NCBI RefSeq assembly: GCF_900129875.1
Contig: NZ_FQXC01000007.1
Location: 31,539-95,538 of the forward strand
DNA: 64,000 nucleotides
DNA from: Marivita hallyeonensis
Lineage (GTDB): Bacteria; Pseudomonadota; Alphaproteobacteria; Rhodobacterales; Rhodobacteraceae
Direction: 5' to 3'
The position numbers and the translations under genes are program-made. Numbering within the stretch: position 1 is the stretch's first letter; every line of letters begins with the position of its first letter. Below, in pieces: positions 24,160-32,426 of this stretch. Under the pieces are notes generated by a model, which worked only from the letters and a program-made list of their open reading frames with translations, searched no databases and had not been told where the DNA came from.

Positions 24160-24931
24160 GTGCTCCGGCAAGCACGGGAACGAGATGGCCCAAAATTGTC
24201 CGGCGGCGGGGCAGAGGAATGCCCCCTGCCCCGCCGCCGGACCGGCGCTGCCCGCGCGGGGGTCGCTGCGCGACGGGAGGTGCCGGGAAGGCACTCAGTG
24301 GGGGACGTCACGTCTGTGGGGCGTGGAGCGGCCACTGGTGGCAGCTCCGGGGCGTGCCGTTGCGGCCAGTGGATCGCCCCGGTGGCCCATGAGGCGGGGC
24401 GGGCGCGTGACACCCGGCGCGCCGGGCATGGCGCTGAGACAGGTGGCCTGCCCGCTGCGACCCGTGCCGAAACCCTGATTGGTATCTCACGAGATCGTCT
24501 TGGGGCGACGACCGGTTGACGCCGCCTCGCAGGTTTGCGGCATGGAACTCATGGCGGTGACTGGTGCCGCAGGTTGGGCGGCCGGTTCCTGGGCGAGACG
24601 CGGGATGGCGTGCCGCTTTGGGTGCCCGGCGACATGCATCACCGAGGCGCAGATCCTGTCCGAGCCATTGGCGCTCATCGTGGCGGTCACCTGTTGTTGT
24701 CCGGGGGTCCGGCCCGTCTCCGATTGGTGTTGCTGAGCGTCGCCGGTGGCAGGGCGCTCCGGGAGCCGCAAAGGTTGGAGGCCGTCTTTTTCCCCTGCCC
24801 GTGCCGGGCATTCCGCGCGGATCAAAAAGCGCGGCCCCCTGCCCTTCTGCGCTGCGCTGCGCCTGCGGTGCTGTCCCTCGGACGCCCTGCTCTGGTCACC
24901 GGCATTGCAACACCAGACAAGGAGACACGCA
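24160..24931 (+). other. 772-bp GC-rich leader region without a supported gene
   Basis: Between the terminator and the DUF736 gene. Open frames exist on both strands but show low-complexity Arg/Pro/Gly composition and no family resemblance. It holds a perfect 17-bp inverted repeat (24198-24242) and a smaller one near 24813-24834. Probably regulatory or structural DNA. Confidence 0.5.
24198..24242. repeat. Perfect 17-bp-arm inverted repeat
   Basis: Arms 24198-24214 and 24226-24242, beginning GTCCGGCGGCGGGGCAG, with an 11-nt loop. No T-run. The longest perfect hairpin noticed in the window. Confidence 0.75.
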
Positions 24932-25270
24932 ATGACCCCGAACTGCATCAAATTCGACGCCGCCGAGATCGGCACCGCCAAGGGCACCGGGTCGATCTCG
25001 ACCCTGACCTTCGATCTCGACATCTCCGTGGAACCCGTGACCAGCGACAATCCGATGGCACCCACCCACCGGGTGCTCGGCCGCTCGCCCCGCGGCCGTC
25101 TCGTCGAATGCGGCGGCATCTGGCGCAAACAGAACCGGGAGACTGGCGCGGACTATTTCACGCTGACGATCCGGGACTACGGGTTCAATGCCAATCTCGG
25201 TCAGGCGGCGCATCAGGACGACCCGACCCTGCAGGCGGTGATCCCCTGGGGCCCGAAAGAGGCCGCGTGA
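24932..25270 (+). CDS. DUF736 family protein
   Basis: A 112-residue DUF736 protein, a family common on alphaproteobacterial plasmids and integrative elements; role unknown. Core features are the beta-rich TGSISTLTFDLDISVEPV, PTHRVLGRSPRGRLVECGGIWRK and DYFTLTIRDYGFNANLG. The ATG at 24932 follows CAAGGAGAC. It stands alone between a long leader and two downstream hairpins, near repABC. Confidence 0.88.
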   Translation: MTPNCIKFDAAEIGTAKGTGSISTLTFDLDISVEPVTSDNPMAPTHRVLGRSPRGRLVECGGIWRKQNRETGADYFTLTIRDYGFNANLGQAAHQDDPTLQAVIPWGPKEAA

Positions 25271-25276
25271 ACTCAC

Positions 25277-25301
25277 GGTTGGCCGGGACACCCGGCCAAC
25301 C
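25277..25301 (+). repeat. Perfect hairpin just after the DUF736 gene
   Basis: GGTTGGCCGGG-ACA-CCCGGCCAACC: 11-bp arms starting 6 bp after the stop codon. A T-run is lacking; it could still end or stabilise the transcript. Confidence 0.65.
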
Positions 25302-25318
25302 CACCCGGGCTTGGACCT

Positions 25319-25339
25319 GAGAATCGGGCACCGATTCTC
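25319..25339. repeat. Perfect inverted repeat
   Basis: GAGAATCGG-GCA-CCGATTCTC: 9-bp arms, in tandem with the preceding hairpin, upstream of the repA control region. Confidence 0.6.
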
Positions 25340-25502
25340 CCGAATGGGTGTGCTGGGGGTGTTTCTTGCCGGAATCCTCCGAGCGTGACCCCAGTGCGCG
25401 CCGCGCGGAAGACCGTGATTGTGGCGCAAGCCTGCACGGGTGGTCGCAGGCAACGGCAATCTGGCTCCACGGCCCATGTGCGCAGATCGTGGTTTGTCTT
25501 TC

Positions 25503-25532
25503 TTGACAGCCGTGCAAATCGGGAAACATTAT
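25503..25532 (+). promoter_or_regulatory. Predicted repA promoter overlapping a partition/operator motif
   Basis: TTGACA (25503-25508), 18-nt spacing, CATTAT (25527-25532). The -35 is the first part of TTGACAGCCGTGCA, a motif repeated twice between repA and repB, so RepA/RepB binding here would repress the promoter. Confidence 0.5.
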
Positions 25533-25706
25533 TAAAAACAACAATCTATAGTAATTCTGCCGCCGTCTGCGCAAAGACGCAAGGACTGGATCGGTATTGC
25601 ACCCTACCAGATATTGCGGTCCTTCTTGCCCTATCTGCGGGGTCTTGTGGTCGCACCGATCTCTGCCATGATCCGGCAGCGCTTTGCCGCCCGCTGAAAA
25701 AATCGT

Positions 25707-25715
25707 TGTGGATAA
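25707..25715 (-). promoter_or_regulatory. DnaA box upstream of repA
   Basis: TGTGGATAA, the exact complement of the consensus DnaA box TTATCCACA, 71 bp before the repA start. It suggests host DnaA involvement, or chance. Confidence 0.5.
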
Positions 25716-25785
25716 CCCACTTCCGCTGTAGTCACAGTTTAACGAAAGAAATCGCGATAAAAGCGATATTAGGCGAGGCGGCAGG

Positions 25786-27003
25786 ATGGCGACAGCACCA
25801 TTCCGGCAAGATACAGGCGAGTTGGCCTTCGATGAAATCATCCTCCAGCAAGGAGAACTGATTTCCGATCGACTCAATATCTTGCGTCAGGAACAATACC
25901 CCCCCGATGCCCAGAAGGGTCTGCGGCAGTTTTCTCTCGCCGAAGTAGCCTATTTTCTCGGCGTCACGCAGTCGACGATCAAGAAGCTGCATCTGGAGGG
26001 CAAGGGACCGGAGCCACAAACCTCGGCCTCTGGGCGGCGATCCTATTCCGCAGCACAGATGCTCGAGCTGCGCGCCTATCTCGATGCCCATGGCCGTCCG
26101 GGCAAGCGGCGTTACCTGCCCCATCGCACCGAAGGCGAAGAGCTGCATGTCATCTCCGTCGTCAACTTCAAGGGCGGCAGCGGCAAGACAACGACCGCCG
26201 CCCATCTGGCCCAACACCTGGCGCTCAAGGGCCATCGGGTGCTGGCGGTCGATCTCGATCCGCAGGCCTCGCTCACCGCGCTGCATGGAATTCAGCCTGA
26301 ATTAGACTCTGTTTCCTCGCTCTACGAGACCCTGCGCTATGACGCGGAGCGCCAGCCGATCAGCGCAGTCATTCGCTCCACGAACTTCCCGAACCTCGAT
26401 ATCGTTCCGGCCAGCCTCGATTTGCAGGAATACGAATACGACACGCCGGTGGCCCTCACGAGCCGCGATCCCTCCGAAGGCCGCGCCTTCTTCACCCGCA
26501 TCTCAAAAGCGCTGGAAGAGGTCGAAGACCGCTACGACGTGGTGGTGATCGATTGCCCGCCCCAGCTTGGATATCTGACTCTAACGGCACTGACAGCGTC
26601 GAGTTCGGTGCTGATCACCGTGCATCCCCAGATGCTCGACGTGATGTCGATGAGCCAGTTCCTCCTGATGCTGGGCGGTATCCTGCGCACCATCCGCGAA
26701 GCCGGAGCCGAGATGCGGCTCAAATGGTTCCGCTATCTGGTGACACGGTTCGAACCCACCGATGGGCCGCAAAAGCAGATGGTCGGCTTCCTGCAGGCGA
26801 TGTTCCCCAACCAGATGCTCGAAGCGCAGATGGTGAAATCGACGGCGATCTCGGATGCCGGGATCACCAAGCAGACGCTTTACGAGGTCGAGCGGGCGCA
26901 GTTCGTGCGGTCGACCTATGACCGCGCGATCACCTCTCTGAATGCCGTCAACGATGAAATCGCCGGTCTCGTGCATCAGGCCTGGGGGCGCGAAAGCCCA
27001 TGA
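25786..27003 (+). CDS. repA: RepABC plasmid partitioning ATPase
   Basis: RepA (405 aa) is the ParA-type Walker ATPase of a repABC replicon; it drives segregation and represses the operon. An N-terminal MerR-like HTH (about residues 45-105: FSLAEVAYFLGVTQSTIKKLH) precedes the deviant Walker A motif FKGGSGKTTTAAHLAQ near residue 128; VDLDPQASLTAL and DVVVIDCPPQLGYL follow. Length is typical. First gene of the replication operon, with repB 73 bp downstream after two copies of a 17-bp repeat. Confidence 0.95.
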   Translation: MATAPFRQDTGELAFDEIILQQGELISDRLNILRQEQYPPDAQKGLRQFSLAEVAYFLGVTQSTIKKLHLEGKGPEPQTSASGRRSYSAAQMLELRAYLDAHGRPGKRRYLPHRTEGEELHVISVVNFKGGSGKTTTAAHLAQHLALKGHRVLAVDLDPQASLTALHGIQPELDSVSSLYETLRYDAERQPISAVIRSTNFPNLDIVPASLDLQEYEYDTPVALTSRDPSEGRAFFTRISKALEEVEDRYDVVVIDCPPQLGYLTLTALTASSSVLITVHPQMLDVMSMSQFLLMLGGILRTIREAGAEMRLKWFRYLVTRFEPTDGPQKQMVGFLQAMFPNQMLEAQMVKSTAISDAGITKQTLYEVERAQFVRSTYDRAITSLNAVNDEIAGLVHQAWGRESP

Positions 27004-27004
27004 G

Positions 27005-27043
27005 TTTGACAGCCGTGCAGATGCGTTTTGACAGCCGTGCAGA
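27005..27043. repeat. Two 17-bp direct repeats, candidate partition sites
   Basis: TTTGACAGCCGTGCAGA occurs at 27005-27021 and 27027-27043, a 22-bp period (two helical turns). A third near-identical copy lies at 25502-25516. Location between repA and repB, and the copy in the repA promoter, suggest a parS/operator bound by RepB or RepA. Confidence 0.65.
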
Positions 27044-27076
27044 CCAGGGGTCTCGTGGCCCGAAAAGGAGGGCATC

Positions 27077-28072
27077 ATGGCCAGAAAAGACCTGTTGAAA
27101 TCCGTGATCGGACAGCCGACCGACCCGCCGGTCGATGGGGGCCGCTCGAGCTACGCGATGCGCGGTGCTTCGAAATCCATGAAGGTTTCGATCGACAGTC
27201 TCGCCGAAAACTCCAAACGCCTTCTCGAAGGCGAAACCATCGTCGAGATCGATCCCGCCCTGATCGATGCCTCCTTCGTCAATGACCGGCTCAGCGGCGA
27301 TGACGAGGCCTTCGAGGAGTTGAAGGCGTCAATCGCATCAAGCGGACAGGACACGCCGGTCCTGCTTAGGCCGCATCCGGAGGCCGCCAATCGCTACATG
27401 GTCGTCTTCGGGCATCGCCGGGTGCGTGTCGCGCGCGCGCTCGGACGTCCGGTCCGCGCCGTGGTCAAGGAGATGGACGATGTCGCCCATGTGCTGGCGC
27501 AGGGCCAGGAGAACACCGCCCGGGCCGACCTCTCCTTCATCGAGAAGGCGCTTTTTGCCAGGAACCTGCATGATCTCGGCCAGGCCAAGGAGGTGATCCA
27601 GCAGGCGCTGACCATCGACGGCACGCTCCTGTCGCGCATGCTGTCGGTGGCGGGGACGGTGCCCGGCCATGTCATCGCCGCGATCGGACCCGCCAAGCAG
27701 ATCGGGCGCGACCGTTGGGAAGATTTCAAGAAGCTGATGGCAGTCAAAAGCAATGTCACAGTGGCCGACCGTATCCTGGCCACGGAGGGGTTTGACCAGC
27801 TCGACAGCGACACAAAGTTCGAAATTCTGCACAGCAAGGTGACCGAGGCGGGCAGGGCACCCCGGCGCCGGGCGGCGAAAGCCACCCCGGCCAAGCGCAC
27901 CTGGACCGCCGGAGAGGGCCGGATCAAGGGCGTCATCGGACGCGCGGGCCGCGCCTATACCATCTCGCTGACATCCAAGGATTCCGCAGGCTTTGGAGCG
28001 TTTCTCTCGGAGAACCTCGACCAGCTCTATGCGGAGTATCTGTCTCAATCGGAGGAGACATCGACATCATGA
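27077..28072 (+). CDS. repB: RepABC plasmid partitioning protein B
   Basis: RepB (331 aa) is the ParB-type centromere-binding protein. The ParB nuclease-like domain is clear (FEELKASIASSGQDTPVLLRPHP, VVFGHRRVRVARALG, QGQENTARADLSFIEKALFA), followed by an HTH near LTIDGTLLSRMLSVAGTVP and a basic, Ala-rich linker. The ATG at 27077 follows AAAGGAGGGCATC. It is separated from repC by 165 bp carrying the predicted antisense RNA. Confidence 0.94.
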   Translation: MARKDLLKSVIGQPTDPPVDGGRSSYAMRGASKSMKVSIDSLAENSKRLLEGETIVEIDPALIDASFVNDRLSGDDEAFEELKASIASSGQDTPVLLRPHPEAANRYMVVFGHRRVRVARALGRPVRAVVKEMDDVAHVLAQGQENTARADLSFIEKALFARNLHDLGQAKEVIQQALTIDGTLLSRMLSVAGTVPGHVIAAIGPAKQIGRDRWEDFKKLMAVKSNVTVADRILATEGFDQLDSDTKFEILHSKVTEAGRAPRRRAAKATPAKRTWTAGEGRIKGVIGRAGRAYTISLTSKDSAGFGAFLSENLDQLYAEYLSQSEETSTS

Positions 28073-28080
28073 CCTGAGGC

Positions 28081-28136
28081 AAAAGAAAAGCCCCCAAGCC
28101 GATCCGGCCCGAGAGCTTATCCAAATAGATTAGACA
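28081..28136 (-). ncRNA. Predicted counter-transcribed RNA (ctRNA/incA) of repABC
   Basis: On the minus strand in the repB-repC gap, TTGACA (28170-28165), 17-nt spacer, TATCCA (28147-28142) forms a good sigma-70 promoter. About 56 nt further on, a 12-pair stem (28105-28116 with 28090-28101, loop GAT) followed by TTTTCTTTT makes an intrinsic terminator. Size, position and orientation are those of the small antisense RNAs that limit repC expression and set copy number and incompatibility. Start site is inferred. Confidence 0.85.
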
Positions 28137-28207
28137 CCTTCTGGATACCGCTCCCGCGAATCACTGTCAACGAAAGAACGTCGTTTTGGCGCACGGGAAT
28201 CTTTTTG

Positions 28208-28225
28208 CCTCCACAAAACCGGAGG
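28208..28225 (+). promoter_or_regulatory. Hairpin sequestering the repC ribosome-binding site
   Basis: CCTCC, 8-nt loop, GGAGG; the right arm is the only good Shine-Dalgarno sequence before repC (ATG at 28238). Pairing would block RepC translation, as in the known ctRNA-controlled attenuation of repC. Confidence 0.7.
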
Positions 28226-28237
28226 TGAGATACAGGC

Positions 28238-29503
28238 ATGACACAGAGCGGTTGGCGCAAGCCGACGCCGGCTCTCGGGACCGCGGATCAGCTGGCCCGA
28301 GACGGCGAACAGATTTTCATTGCCAAGACACGCAGTGTTGTCGCGGCGAAACGTGTGGGGGCCCATATCGGGCTGAAAGCGGCGGATCTTCTGCTGCTCG
28401 ATACGCTTGCGGCCTTCACCCAGCCCCAGGACTGGGAGGAGGGGCGGCGTCCGATCGTCTGGGCGTCGAACGCCTATCTGATCGAGCGGACCGGGTTTTC
28501 CCTGTCGACGCTCAAACGCCACGCCCGGCGTCTGGCAGAGGTCGGCGTGATCACTTTCCGGGACAGCCCGAATGGCAAACGCTGGGGCCGCCGCGATGCC
28601 GATGGCGTGATTGTCGAGGCCTACGGGTTCGATCTCGCCCCCTTGAGCGCCCGGGCCGCGGAGTTCGAGGCACTGGCGGCTGATCTGGCAGCGGAGCGGG
28701 CGCTCTGTCAGCGTCTTCGGCGTCAGATCACAATAGCCCGGCGCAGTATCCGGGCGCGTCTCGAGGCGGTGCTGGAGCGCCCGGAACACATGCCGGGGCT
28801 CCGGAGCCTGCAACAGGCCTTCGAGGCGCTTCTGGCGTGTCTGCCAGGCCCGCGTGCGGGGGCCGACATGCTTCAGCGACTGGCAAATCGCTTCGCTGAC
28901 CTGCTGTCGCGGGTCGAGAAGGTATTTCTGCGGGAGGCAAAACCTGTGGATCAAAGCACAGAGATGACCGAGGAAATGGAAAATATGGACCCCAGGGAGG
29001 TCAGTTCCGGACCTCACATACCAATTACAAAACAGCTTCATCATGTAATTCGTAATTCCTCAGAAAATGAGGAAGCGGCGGGCGAACCGCCCGGACCGGC
29101 ACAGCCAGTGCCTGTGGCACGGACAGCGTCGGACAGTGGGGCAGGGGAGGCAAACAAGCCGCAGGTCGGGATCGAGTTGGGAACGATATTGCAAGCCTGC
29201 CCGGAATTCACTTCCTGGGGGCGCAATCTGGGCGGCTACATCCGCGATTGGCGCGATTTCGTGCGGGTCGCCGGTGAATTGCGGCCGATGATCGGGATCT
29301 CGGAACACGCCTGGATCGCCGCACAAGAGCAGATGGGCAAACCCGCCGCTGCGGCTGCATTTGCCTTGGTCTTCGAGAAGGTCCATTCAGGCGAGGTCAA
29401 CTCGCCGGGCGGATACTTGCGGGGCATGGTCGAAAAGGCCGGGGCAGGGGAGCTGCATCTCGAGCGCAGTTTCTTCGGTCGGCTGAGCGAGATGGCGGCG
29501 TGA
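28238..29503 (+). CDS. repC: RepABC replication initiator
   Basis: RepC (421 aa) initiates replication, usually from an origin within its own coding sequence. The N-terminal part (RVGAHIGLKAADLLLLDTLAAFT; NAYLIERTGFSLSTLKRHARRLAEVGVI) forms the winged-helix DNA-binding region; a poorly conserved linker (about residues 240-300) coincides with AT-rich DNA; the C-terminal helical region ends GGYLRGMVEKAGAGELHLERS. The gene is intact, so the replicon should be autonomous. Confidence 0.95.
   Translation: MTQSGWRKPTPALGTADQLARDGEQIFIAKTRSVVAAKRVGAHIGLKAADLLLLDTLAAFTQPQDWEEGRRPIVWASNAYLIERTGFSLSTLKRHARRLAEVGVITFRDSPNGKRWGRRDADGVIVEAYGFDLAPLSARAAEFEALAADLAAERALCQRLRRQITIARRSIRARLEAVLERPEHMPGLRSLQQAFEALLACLPGPRAGADMLQRLANRFADLLSRVEKVFLREAKPVDQSTEMTEEMENMDPREVSSGPHIPITKQLHHVIRNSSENEEAAGEPPGPAQPVPVARTASDSGAGEANKPQVGIELGTILQACPEFTSWGRNLGGYIRDWRDFVRVAGELRPMIGISEHAWIAAQEQMGKPAAAAAFALVFEKVHSGEVNSPGGYLRGMVEKAGAGELHLERSFFGRLSEMAA
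28974..29075. other. AT-rich stretch inside repC, candidate oriV
   Basis: A sharply AT-richer segment (for example CCAATTACAAAACAGC and GTAATTCGTAATTCC) inside an otherwise GC-rich gene. repABC origins lie in the AT-rich part of repC, so this is the best origin candidate. Confidence 0.6.
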
Positions 29504-29555
29504 GACCGGGCTTTGCTTTTCGAAAACCTTGCAAATCTTCCACGAGATAGAATAA

Positions 29556-30728
29556 ATGCAAGGTATGATCGTGCGCAATCACCTCAAACGGGTCGAAGAC
29601 GCCCTCGATGTCCAGGCGGGGGTCGTCCTTCTCGGGCCGCGTCAGGTCGGCAAGACCACGCTGGCCCAGGATATCGCAGAAACCCGCGAGGCGATCTATC
29701 TCGACATGGAGCGGATCGCGGACAGGCAGATCCTCGAGGAGCCCGATCTCTATCTCGACGCGCAGATGGGCAAGCTGGTGGTCATCGACGAGGTGCAGCT
29801 GATGCCGGGGCTGTTCGGTGCCCTTCGGGGGCAGATCGACCGGCGACGGCGGGCCGGGCACCGCACCGGGCAATTCCTGCTCCTGGGGTCGGCCTCCAAT
29901 ACGCTGCTACAGCAAAGCGCGGAATCGCTGGCAGGCCGGGTCAGTTATCACGAACTGACGCCGTTCACGCTGGATGAAGTGAGACAGGAGGCCTTGCAGA
30001 GGCTCTGGCTACGCGGCGGCTTTCCCGACAGCTTTCTCGCCCAATCGGACCGGGCCAGCCTGAATTGGCGCGAGGATTTCATTCGCACCTATCTCGAACG
30101 CGACATCCCGAGCTTCGGCCTGCGCATCCCGGCCGAAACCCTGCGGCGGTTCTGGACCATGCTGGCCCATGAGCAGGGCGGGCTCTTGAATGCGGCGAAG
30201 CTGGCGGCGGGCCTCGGCGTCTCTGGCCAAAGCATTGCGCGCTATCTCGATCTGCTGGTGGACCTGATGCTGGTGCGACGGCTCCCGCCCTGGCACGCGA
30301 ATACCGGCAAGCGGCTGGTGAAATCGCCCAAGGTCTACATCCGCGATGCGGGTCTAACCCACGCGCTCTTGGGGATTGAGACGTCCGAGGCGCTGCTCGG
30401 TCATCCGGTGGTCGGCGGCTCTTGGGAAGGCTTCTGCATCGAAAACCTGATCGCGGCGGCCCCGCGGGGCACCGAAGCCAGTTTCTACCGCTCCTCTGCC
30501 GGGGCCGAGATCGACCTGATCCTGAAATTGCCCGGCGGGGCGCTTTGGGCCATTGAGATCAAACGCACGACCAGTCCCAAGGTCACCCGCGGGTTCCATA
30601 TCGCCGCCGACGATCTCGACGTGGCGGAGCGGCTTCTGGTCTATGCCGAGACCCGCGAAGTGCCGGGGCAAGGCGGGCTCCGTGCCGCGCCGCTCTCGGC
30701 CGCAATCGACTGGCTGAGCGCGCTCTAG
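29556..30728 (+). CDS. DUF4143-type AAA ATPase beside repC
   Basis: A 390-residue ATP-binding protein of the AAA_14/DUF4143 type. The P-loop GPRQVGKTTLAQ (about residues 27-38) and Walker B LVVIDEVQLMPGLF are followed by LLLGSAS, TPFTLDEV, LRGGFPDSFL and a C-terminal nuclease-like module with SSAGAEIDLIL and WAIEIKRT. Such proteins are widespread on mobile DNA and their role is unsettled. It begins 52 bp after repC and ends in a short hairpin (CGCGCTC-tag-GAGCGCG). An in-frame ATG at 29565 could also be the start. Confidence 0.85.
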   Translation: MQGMIVRNHLKRVEDALDVQAGVVLLGPRQVGKTTLAQDIAETREAIYLDMERIADRQILEEPDLYLDAQMGKLVVIDEVQLMPGLFGALRGQIDRRRRAGHRTGQFLLLGSASNTLLQQSAESLAGRVSYHELTPFTLDEVRQEALQRLWLRGGFPDSFLAQSDRASLNWREDFIRTYLERDIPSFGLRIPAETLRRFWTMLAHEQGGLLNAAKLAAGLGVSGQSIARYLDLLVDLMLVRRLPPWHANTGKRLVKSPKVYIRDAGLTHALLGIETSEALLGHPVVGGSWEGFCIENLIAAAPRGTEASFYRSSAGAEIDLILKLPGGALWAIEIKRTTSPKVTRGFHIAADDLDVAERLLVYAETREVPGQGGLRAAPLSAAIDWLSAL

Positions 30729-31000
30729 GAGCGCGTCTCCGCCTGGGTTCCCGGCCAATCCGCGGCCCAAGCCCTGATGACACGGGGCTGATCAATCCTC
30801 GACCCGCCTGCCAGTTGCGCCTCCCGTCAGGTCCCCCGTGCGAGCAGGGGAGCGCGGGCGTGACAGACGCCGCCGCCAGCGCAATGGCCTGCCCGCGCCG
30901 GTCGCGGACGCTCCCCCGTGTTGACCATGCGCCGTCGGCTCACAGCGTCCGTCCTGCCTTTCCGCGTCCCGCACGAGGGACCTGCCGAAAGGAGGACATC

Positions 31001-31900
31001 ATGGCAAAACGGCCCGACATCTACACCCGCGTCACGGCGAAGATCATCGCCGATCTCGAAGCCGGGACCCAACCCTGGCACAAGCCTTGGAGCACTGAGC
31101 ATCTTGCGGGGCGGGTTTCCCGACCCTTGCGGCACAACGGGGTCGCCTATCGCGGTCTCAACATCGTCCTGCTCTGGATCGCCTCGGTCGCCAAAGGCTT
31201 CGCCGCGCCGACCTGGATGACCTATCGTCAAGCGTCAGAACTCGGCGGCCAGGTGCGCAAGGGCGCGAAGGGCGAGTTGGTCGTCTATGCAGACACCTTT
31301 CGCAAGACCGAAACCGACGCCGCCGGTCAAGACCGTGAAGTCGTGATCCCCTTCATGAAAGGCTACACGGTTTTCAACGTCGACCAGATCGAGGGCCTTC
31401 CCGCGGCGTTCTACGCCGTCCCGGAGCCGATGCTCGACACAGTCGCACGCGATGCAGCTGCAGACTCCTTCTTTGGAGCCACGGGGGCCGACATTCGTCA
31501 CGGGGGAACCCAGGCCTACTACGCCGTTGAGCCGGATTACGTGCAGATGCCGCCCTTCGAAACGTTCGAAGACCCAGAGAGCTACTACGCCACACTCGGT
31601 CACGAGATCACCCACTGGACCCGCCATCCCGATCGCCTGGACCGGAGTTTCGGTCGAAAACGCTGGGGCGATGAAGGCTATGCGCAAGAGGAGCTTGTCG
31701 CGGAACTGGGCGCTGCGTTTCTGGCCGCCGATCTGGGATTGTCGCCGGATCCGCGCCCGGAGCATGCCGCCTATATCGATTATTGGCTTCGCGGTCTTCG
31801 GAGCGACACGCGATATATCTTCCAGGCCGCGGCCCATGCGCAGCGTGCAGTCGATTTTCTGCATGATCTGCAACCGTATCGGGACGAGGCCGTCGCTTAG
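31001..31900 (+). CDS. ArdC-like antirestriction protein with zincin metallopeptidase domain
   Basis: A 299-residue ArdC-type protein. The N-terminal ssDNA-binding domain (DUF1738-like) covers about residues 1-130 (YTRVTAKIIADLEAGTQPWHKPW, RGLNIVLLW, TWMTYRQASELGGQVRKGAKG); the C-terminal zincin-like domain has the metal motif GHEITHW (HExxH) and a downstream ELVAELGAAFL. ArdC proteins protect incoming plasmid DNA from host restriction. AAAGGAGG supports the ATG at 31001. The 272-bp leader before it has no gene. Confidence 0.92.
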   Translation: MAKRPDIYTRVTAKIIADLEAGTQPWHKPWSTEHLAGRVSRPLRHNGVAYRGLNIVLLWIASVAKGFAAPTWMTYRQASELGGQVRKGAKGELVVYADTFRKTETDAAGQDREVVIPFMKGYTVFNVDQIEGLPAAFYAVPEPMLDTVARDAAADSFFGATGADIRHGGTQAYYAVEPDYVQMPPFETFEDPESYYATLGHEITHWTRHPDRLDRSFGRKRWGDEGYAQEELVAELGAAFLAADLGLSPDPRPEHAAYIDYWLRGLRSDTRYIFQAAAHAQRAVDFLHDLQPYRDEAVA

Positions 31901-32426
31901 GCGGTCTCAAAACAGACCTGCCTAAGGGTTCGCAGGTGACGTTTCCGGACCTTCATCGCGCCAATAATCGGTGGCGGCAACACGGACAAACCCGGCCTTG
32001 GATTTTTGGTCTTCGCTGACGCAGCATTTCTTTGCACGCGGGGCAGAGCATATCAGGAGGCGAGGCAAGATCCACCGAACCGGTCATTCGGGGAGATCAC
32101 AATAGCTTAGTTACTAACTGCATTCTCGCCACGGAGGGCATCGAGAAAGCTTTCGATACGAAGCGCAATGTCGGGAGCCATTATGCATCAGCTGCCACAG
32201 GCATGAACAAGAAAGTCTATTCGCGCGTAAATGAAACTTGGCCGGAGACTTCTTGCACCTAAAGGTCGAAGCTCAATGATTGTTAAGGCCCGTCGGACGT
32301 TTCTTGAGCAGACGCCGCGGAAACTACCCGCGGCAAGGGCGACAATGGATACAGGGATGCAGACGTCGAGATACTGAAACTATTTGCATACTTGCCAGCC
32401 GAACATGCACCGTAGCGCATCTGCCG
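31901..32426. other. 526-bp intergenic region at the backbone/cargo junction
   Basis: No convincing gene. On the minus strand 31953-32051 encodes 32 residues with two zinc-ribbon-like cysteine groups (LCPACK and VCPCCRH), possibly a gene remnant. A perfect hairpin GCCGCGG-aaactac-CCGCGGC lies at 32314-32334. Base composition drops in GC around 32100-32290, consistent with a recombination scar between ArdC and the catabolic cargo. Confidence 0.45.

Larger units (their letters stand above)
25340..25785 (+). other. repA upstream control region
   Basis: About 450 bp without a gene. It is locally AT-rich (around 25520-25560 and 25740-25775) and contains one copy of the TTGACAGCCGTGCA motif overlapping a predicted promoter, a DnaA box and a direct repeat of GCGATA just before repA. 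It fits the regulatory region of repABC. Confidence 0.6.

Noticed and set aside
24535..25320. 261-residue plus-strand frame overlapping the DUF736 gene
   Set aside because: It is in another frame than the clear DUF736 protein and its sequence is Arg/Pro-rich and low complexity.
32032..32262. 76-residue plus-strand frame in the left junction
   Set aside because: No family resemblance, no good ribosome-binding site, and located in probably decayed DNA.
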